64,000 nt of DNA, taken from NCBI GenBank assembly GCA_003008705.1, contig PDUO01000002.1:2126898-2190897 (forward strand), read 5' to 3'. Below, one piece after another: positions 58,304-64,000 of this stretch; the stretch's first letter is position 1; the number at the start of each line of letters is the position of its first letter. The stretch comes from Pezicula radicicola. Taxonomy: Eukaryota; Ascomycota; Leotiomycetes; Helotiales; Dermateaceae. The position numbers and the translations under genes are program-made. The notes below the pieces were generated by a model, which did no database searches, was not told where the DNA came from, and saw only the letters and a list, made by a program, of their open reading frames with translations.

Positions 58304-59045
58304 TTCTAGTCTCTTCAAATTGATCTTACCAAGTTTAACGGTTGGCACCTGTGGTTTCAGTGGCCTGACAAGATGTCAGTATGCCTTTTATTCCTTTTAT
58401 TGCGATGTTGCCACACTATCCAATAAATATACTGCAATGGCAGGAAAGCGCTGTATGCTATCACCTAGAAGAGGTTCCACTAGAGGAAATTGAATACTTC
58501 CTAGTTGCATGGTCTCAGTGCTTACTTATCCGGATACCTTTGCTCACGCTTTGCTCATCTCGAGTCTGTGCCCATCAAGCCCATGCAAAAAGCCTTTTAG
58601 CCGATGGTAGTTGAGAACTGACAGATTAGCGAACAGATGTGCCTATTCTTGCCTCCAGGTTTTTAGTTTACTTCTGCCACCAGGAAAATTGTATACCTTC
58701 CGCAGCACGGTTGCTGATCTGGTGGGGTTTGTCCGATGGCCAGCCTAACTAACCCCGCGTAAAAGTGTATCCCAATAACCCGACAGGCTTTATTTTCATC
58801 AGCGAGCCCTCTCACCGTCTCGACTGCCGTCTTACATCTTACAGATAGATACATGCCGGCTGCAAACTTTCAGACACTCCTGTCAAATAACAAGCTGCTC
58901 TAGATTTCTCCTCGGACGAGGTGGCAGGACAATAACACATTGAATAGACGAAGTTTTCATCGTTGCCACAGAAAGCAATACTGCGTTTCCTTCATTGTGC
59001 CAGCTTCCTCTATAGCTAGCTTCCTGTCTCCCAAGCTCTTCCGCC
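58304..59045. other. divergent region transporter pseudogene/monooxygenase
   Basis: Presumed promoter of the monooxygenase and former promoter of the transporter. No gene. Confidence 0.5.
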
Positions 59046-60527
59046 ATGTCTACGCCTCCCCCGATATCTATCGCCATCATTGGTGCTGGAATTGGAGGTA
59101 TAACACTCGCAATCGCCATTTCAACCCATAATCCCTCTTTGCAGCTCACCATTTTCGAAAGCCGCAGTGCATTTTCAGAGATTGGTGCTGGTGTTGGATT
59201 TGGACCTAATGCCATAAAGGCTATGTCATACATCTCTCCCCGAATTTTGGATGCCTACAACAAAGTCAAAACCGCGAACCTATGGCCGGAGAAAGACCAC
59301 GTGTGGTACGACGTGCGTTTTGGTGATGGGCCGATGGCAGGAGAATTGATTGCCGAGGTGGCCAGTGAGAAGGGATTTACTCATTGTGGTGCATCTAGGG
59401 CGCAATTTTTGGATGGGTTGGTGGACTTGATACCTGCAGATGTGAATGTAATTTTTGAAAAGAAGGTGGTAGACGTCACGAAGAGCGAAAGTCAAGGCGA
59501 GAAGTTGCATATCAAGTTTTCGGATGGCACAGATGCATATACGGATGCTGTGGTAGGTTGTGATGGCATACGCTCTGCTTGCAGGCGCATCCTTTTGGGT
59601 GAAGAAGAAAAGAGCGCAAGGGCAGTCTATAGCGGGAAGTATGCCTACCGAAAGGTTATCGACATGAAAAGGGCAGTTGAAGCAGGAGGCTCAGAAGTAG
59701 AAAATCGGCAGATATATGTTGGAGACGGTGGGCATCTATTGATGTTTCCCATCAGGAACGGTGAAGCTTTGAACATCGTAGCATTCAAGGACGCGGACGG
59801 CATACCATGGACGCAACGGCAGTGGGTAATCCCAAGTTCAAGGGAGGATGTCTTGAGGGATTTCAAGGGTTGGGGACACAAGGCAACCAAGATACTTGAA
59901 GTACCTCCCTATTACATTTTACGCACCATCTCAAATTGTATTCCAATCCTGACAAGGTCTATGTATTGCTAACCATAAATTATCTGTAGCTTATAGACGA
60001 GCCAGAGAAATGGGCACTATTCGATCATCTTCCCGCACCAACATACACGAAAGATAACTTCTGTATCATGGGCGACGCAGCTCATGCAACGACTCCCCAT
60101 TCCGGGGCGGGAGCAGGCTTCGCGATTGAGGACGCCCACCTTTTGTCTGGTCTTCTTCAGACGAATTTAATTAAGTCCATCACTGATATCAAGTGTGCTT
60201 TTCAGGTCTTCGATACGGTAAGGAGGCCCAGGTCACAGGAACTTGTAAGTACTGGGATTTCCGGAGCGAAAATACTATTCCCGGAGCAATAATTATTACC
60301 CCCGAGCGATCTAGAATAGTTAAACTGACTCTAGGTTTCCTGGCTTCTAGGTAACAAGATCCCGACGCCAGGGCATGTTGCTAGATCTTCAAAAGGAAGG
60401 AGGCGGTAGGGTAATTGTTGATGAGCTAAAAGGGGAATTAGAGAGTAATATGAAGTGGGTTTGGGATGTTAACCTTGCTAGGATGCTAGAAGAAGCACAT
60501 ATTCTATTCTATAAATATAGAGTCTAG
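59046..60527 (+). CDS. FAD-dependent monooxygenase, salicylate-hydroxylase-like
   Basis: Flavoprotein hydroxylase of the p-hydroxybenzoate/salicylate hydroxylase group. Spliced model: exons 59046-59900, 59990-60244 and 60351-60527, giving 428 residues. FAD Rossmann motif IAIIGAGIGGITLAIAI at residues 9-25, ESRSAFSEIGAGVGFGPNA next, DG motif VVGCDGIRSACRR, and the second FAD motif FCIMGDAAHATTPHSGAGAG (around residue 310) followed by AIEDAHLLSGLL. The third exon lies at the edge of the AT-rich block; its intron is 106 bases. The frame is intact to the stop. Class A flavin monooxygenases act on aromatic acids or secondary metabolites, so the substrate remains unknown. It is divergent from the transporter pseudogene. 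Confidence 0.92.
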
Positions 60528-60775
60528 GTTAAAAGACAAGGCACTTATTTAAAGAAGTAGAGTTAATATATAAGCTCTAAATTAATAGTAATTACTAGAA
60601 TAAACCTTTAAATAAACTCTTATTAAATCTTAACCTTTAATTATATATATAAAAGGTTAGTTAAAGGTTATTTTATTTATAAAGTATTATTAGTTATTAT
60701 ATTAAATTTAATTATATACTAAAAATAGATTACTAATTATTTTCTACTAGCAAAAAGCTATAAGATTACCTAAAG

Positions 60776-60799
60776 AGCCTATAATTCGAATTATAGGCT
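60776..60799. repeat. perfect 24-base palindrome
   Basis: Both halves are exact reverse complements (half site AGCCTATAATTC), with no spacer. It marks the border between the AT-only block and less AT-rich DNA. Confidence 0.9.
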
Positions 60800-61112
60800 T
60801 TGCGCAGCCTACACTGAAGACACCGCTTAGTTCACGTGAGGATAAGACGTGACAGTCTAACTGTCCCGAGGGGACTCGACTTATGGGAGGCACAACCTCG
60901 CACTTCAGCGTACGAGATAAAGAGAATTGGCGGGTATCGGCGACCTGGATAGCCAAGTCATAGTCGTCACTTTGAAGCTTGGTTGGATGGTGTTTGATCT
61001 CTGAGTTGAGTACTTCGTATATTGGCGAGAAATGGCAAGTTGCAGGAAATCCGAACCCACGTAGTTAGGCAAAGGGACTCAAATCCAGGGTTAAGGACAG
61101 GCGACTTTATTA

Positions 61113-61325
61113 ACTTCCCTCGATGGAGACGTCTACGAGCTCACAATTGAGGATGCTCGAAAGGTTGCGATGTCTGATCAAATCCCGGGCCAAATATGGT
61201 TGACAGATACATATGAGAACACCGCATCGTTTATCACAATCCCAATCTCAGATGAGCTACTCGTAACGAATCAATTTACAAAGCAACGCCAACGGGTGAT
61301 GGAAATGACACCTTCAGGTTGTTGA
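61113..61325 (+). other. open-frame fragment, possible gene relic
   Basis: 70 codons without start: TSLDGDVYELTIEDARKVAM, then IPGQIWLTDTYENTASFITI and PISDELLVTNQFTKQRQR, stop at 61325. Amino-acid mix is protein-like, but there is no start, no recognised domain and no splice extension. Probably a relic of a lost gene. Confidence 0.3.
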
Positions 61326-61332
61326 TTAATGT

Positions 61333-61590
61333 TCTTCTATATGCCCCACTCGAAGAGCTCCAGACGCCCTAACCCACCAATTACCATCCCAAGGAACAAT
61401 CACCATATTGCCAGCCTCCTCCATTGTGAGAGCATCTACACAATTTTCGCCACCCTTTTTCAACGATGCGGATTGCGCCTTTGTTATTAACAACATCGAC
61501 AACGATAGCCATGGTATTCTCGGGAGGATATATTTCGGTGCGTTTTGGTGGCGTTTGTCCAGTTAATACGGCAGTCACCACAATTAGTCT
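61333..61590 (-). pseudogene. frameshifted coding relic
   Basis: Minus-strand reading TPPKRTEIYPPENTMAIVVD then VVNNKGAIRIVEK, after which the frame must shift by one base near 61460 to continue GGENCVDALTMEEAGNMVIV, PWDGNWWVRASGALRVGH. The two parts make one sensible sequence only across the shift. Family not recognised. Lies in the AT-rich, decaying part of the window. Confidence 0.35.
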
Positions 61591-62101
61591 AAGAAGTATT
61601 TAGTATTGGTTCCTATGTATCGAGAAATTATCAAACCTCCTTCCTATACTCCTCCAAGAGCCCATTATCCGTAGATGTTTTGAGTTCAAATCTTTTTAAT
61701 CTTTTTTTGACTGTGGCTAAGGTGTCCGGGTTGACCAGCCCAAATTAGCATAGAAGTAAGCATTAAAAGAAACTCTAGGCTAGAGCAGAGTAGTGGGCAG
61801 TTTCATACAGGTGTAGTTCTGCAAACAAGCACGTAGGGCTAGCTTGATGCTAGTAGGGTCTGCAAAGCAGGCCTTTCCAACCTGGAATTAATGGATGTAT
61901 ATAATGGCAATGCTGATCCCGAAAGTAGGTCCACTCTTCTGAAGTACGCTTGAGTACATTCTCGGACTCGTCAATGCATGCTAGGATCCAAAAATATTTT
62001 CTTGGCCTTGGATAAGAATCATCCTCGAAGAGAAGTCTGACATGACTGTCTCCTTGACCAAAAAATCCCCCTATGAATTCAGCCCCTAAATTCTGTTCTA
62101 A

Positions 62102-63796
62102 CTATCTCCCACTATCTCCAGCTTCTAAATCGTTCAAAGTAGCGTCTGTTCTTCTTTCTTCTTTAGAAGCTGTAGATCTAAGAGAGATAGTGCTTCGTAG
62201 TTTCGTGAAGAAATTGAGCCAAAAGGGTTTCGATGCTGGTAGCGCTGCTCCTACCATAAAGGATGCTATCTCTATAACAGAGCATAGCTCTGCTCTCCAC
62301 GAGTCCCCTGAGGCACTTGTTAGCTATGTATAGTTCGTAAAATACAAGAAGAGTTAATCAACTAGACCTACACAACGGGTCGTGGGATTCATATTCCTTG
62401 AAGGATTCAGGAAGGCGCACTATAGCAGCAATCGAACTACTATAGAGAATATAGTTAGATGTTTTATGTATAATCTGAATACAGGCGATCTTACCAAGAT
62501 AATTACTTACACTATACTAAAGGAGAACAGAGTAACCAAGGAGAGTTTCTGTCGAATTGGAATTTGAAGGCCTGTAAGTGCACTTTCTATTAGTAAGGTC
62601 GTAGAATTCACGCTTAGGGTTACTTACTCCAAAACTCATGCAGAGGTAAAATTACAATAATTACATCTGTTACAATACTAATGCATGAAAGCACAGAGAA
62701 CATTATATTTTTCAGTACACAAGAGGAAGGTTTTGCACCTGTTAATGCCAATACGTCCCAGGCGGCTGTTATAGGTGTGCATTGAAAAATAGTAGCGAAA
62801 AAGGAAGTGATAAGTTGTAAGGCTATGAAAGCTATAATAAGCCAAACAGCTCGTCGTAGTCGAGGTAACACAAATATTCGAAGGTAGAAGGCAAGGATCG
62901 ACAATTTTGCAAAGTTAAGACTAAGGAAATACAAGATCTCAGCAAACCAAATATACTAGTAATATGAACCCTCGATCACCTTGAATATATGGCATATGGA
63001 GAAAGTATAGAATATGGTGAAAATCATGAATGAAGGCTTGATTGCTTGCTCCCATTAGGTGGGAGGAAGCCTAGGCTTATATATTAAAGGAGAGGCACCC
63101 AAAATGGGCCCAGATCCATACAAAATGAGGCATTTAAGNTGTCGATCCATTAANNTAAAAATGGTGNCATACTGGNCCAGAATGGTCGGAATTAATCTGC
63201 GATTTCGGAGGGATCGGCGGGCGCCAGGGCCACCAGAAATGAAGATATATTAGAAACACGTGATTACAGGCCGACAAGTAACAACTTATTAGTATGAAAA
63301 ATAAAGTTGTAGAAAAGATTGAGTTGTACCTGGAATAATAAAGATACAGTAGCGGGTGGGATATCCCAGATATGTCTGTAGTTAGTAAGGCTGATCACTA
63401 TGTCCAGAAGGGTTAGAAAAATATATAGTAACCTAGAGGCTATGTTCCTAACTGGTAATGAACTTACCTTTAAAACCAAGACTGGATTGTACTATAATAA
63501 AGACCTGTTGCAATGGACATATCTTAGCATAGCCTTAAAAGATAGATCCCAACCTTACCAAGGCGACTAAAATAACTAAATCATCCTTCCCAACGAATTT
63601 AACAAGTCGGGCCCTTGTATATAACCTTGCAAGGACGAAAATTGTTGTAATACTAGTTGATAAACTAAAGAGAATGTAATTTTGAGGTGCTCGGGTTGGT
63701 GGGTTCTATATAATAATACAATTAGGTAAGGACTTATATTAAGAAGTTTCAGTACAGGCGAAGAAATACCATATAATCTGGCACTGGGGTGCTCAT
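62102..63796 (-). CDS. PTH11-like / fungal rhodopsin-domain integral membrane protein
   Basis: Seven-helix membrane protein of the fungal family often called PTH11-like GPCRs. Spliced model of eight exons: 63770-63796, 63559-63705, 63468-63504, 63330-63397, 62628-62955, 62511-62571, 62372-62439 and 62102-62307, giving 313 residues. It starts MSTPVPDYM, then NPPTRAPQNYILFSLSTSI, FVLARLYTRARLVKFVGKDD, RHIWDIPPATVSLLFQ, then YIWFAEILYFLSLNFAKLSI, AFYLRIFVLPRLRRAVWLII, FQCTPITAAWDV, SIVTDVIIVILPLHEFWSLQ, IPIRQKLSLVTLFSFSIVSS, IAAIVRL, DSWRAELCSVIEIASFMVGA, ALPASKPFW, and a charged tail ending LEAGDSGR. The typical CFEM domain is absent. Intron 4 (62956-63329) is 374 bases and contains undetermined bases. 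All seven junctions keep the frame, so the gene appears intact. Confidence 0.82.
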
Positions 63797-64000
63797 TGTA
63801 CTAGATAGTCTTATAACTGAGTAGTTATTAGACCTAGGAACAAAGATTGTGCACCGCTTAAGTTACTCTAGTAGTATAATAATGCGTTGTGTGCTACTTG
63901 TATATGGAAAAGCAATGATAGTATCAAGTACCTAGAAGTGGATTCTTTTGATCTTGGTATATTATTTCTCCTTTATGTTTTAAGTGTGGTTTAGAGAATA

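Larger units (their letters stand above)
60528..62101. other. AT-rich block with coding relics
   Basis: From 60528 to about 60770 the DNA is almost pure A/T with TATAA and TTAAA strings, the look of RIP-mutated repeat DNA. A 24-base palindrome sits at 60776-60799. After that the composition returns toward normal with fragments of open frame on both strands (see separate entries). No intact gene seen. Confidence 0.6.

Noticed and set aside
62073..62333. 86-codon plus-strand frame
   Set aside because: Antisense to the last exon of the receptor gene, whose sequence matches its family.

Overview
The window is a stretch of nuclear genome from a filamentous ascomycete (Pezizomycotina). Almost every gene has several introns of about 45-65 bases with GT(A/G)xGT donors, CTAAC/CTGAC branch sites and YAG acceptors, and the genes are densely packed on both strands. 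Fungus-specific proteins are present: a yeast-type Bur1 kinase, Thr1, a bifunctional Ade5,7, Hap5, a Mei2-like RNA-binding protein and a PTH11-like receptor. My impression is a leotiomycete, but that is not proven by anything shown here. I found 26 intact protein genes and one clear pseudogene. All exon models were spliced by hand, and each intact model sums to a whole number of codons. I saw no tRNA, rRNA or CRISPR.

Layout. 0.2-5.4 kb: uracil phosphoribosyltransferase and URC1, flanking the elongation factor gene ELF1. This is a small pyrimidine salvage/catabolism neighbourhood. 6.4-13.6 kb: a small conserved-looking hypothetical protein, ribosomal protein S1, a Rab18-like GTPase, a mitochondrial ABHD11-type hydrolase and the Bur1 CDK. 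14.3-18.8 kb: a tiny complex I subunit, a divergent pair (cyclopropane-synthase-like methyltransferase and SDR oxidoreductase), and a derlin. 19.4-24.7 kb: centromeric histone H3, homoserine kinase and the purine enzyme Ade5,7. 25.6-31 kb: PLP synthase Pdx1, a FUN14 protein and aminopeptidase P. 31.7-38.9 kb: an importin-13/Kap122 karyopherin and a SUN-domain Slp1 protein. 41.5-44.3 kb: the Mei2-like protein in 12 exons. 46-56 kb: exocyst Sec15, Hap5, Fcf2, mitochondrial ribosomal S10 and mitochondrial tryptophanyl-tRNA synthetase.

From 56.5 kb the character changes. There is a decayed MFS transporter, a flavin monooxygenase divergent from it, an extremely AT-rich block with a palindrome and coding relics (60.5-62.1 kb), and a PTH11-like receptor gene pieced together from eight exons, one intron of which contains unresolved bases. 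Two other gene-poor stretches (38.9-41.5 and 44.3-46 kb) hold degenerate short repeats and one small inverted-repeat element resembling a MITE.

Most genes are housekeeping and do not form a single system. The functional groupings I would defend are the two uracil genes, the divergent methyltransferase/SDR pair (weak) and the monooxygenase with its ruined transporter neighbour. No wholly new system stands out. The most unusual items are the gene structures (an ATG-only first exon, microexons, GC-AG introns), the MITE-like element, the degenerate minisatellite family and the decay around the AT-rich end.
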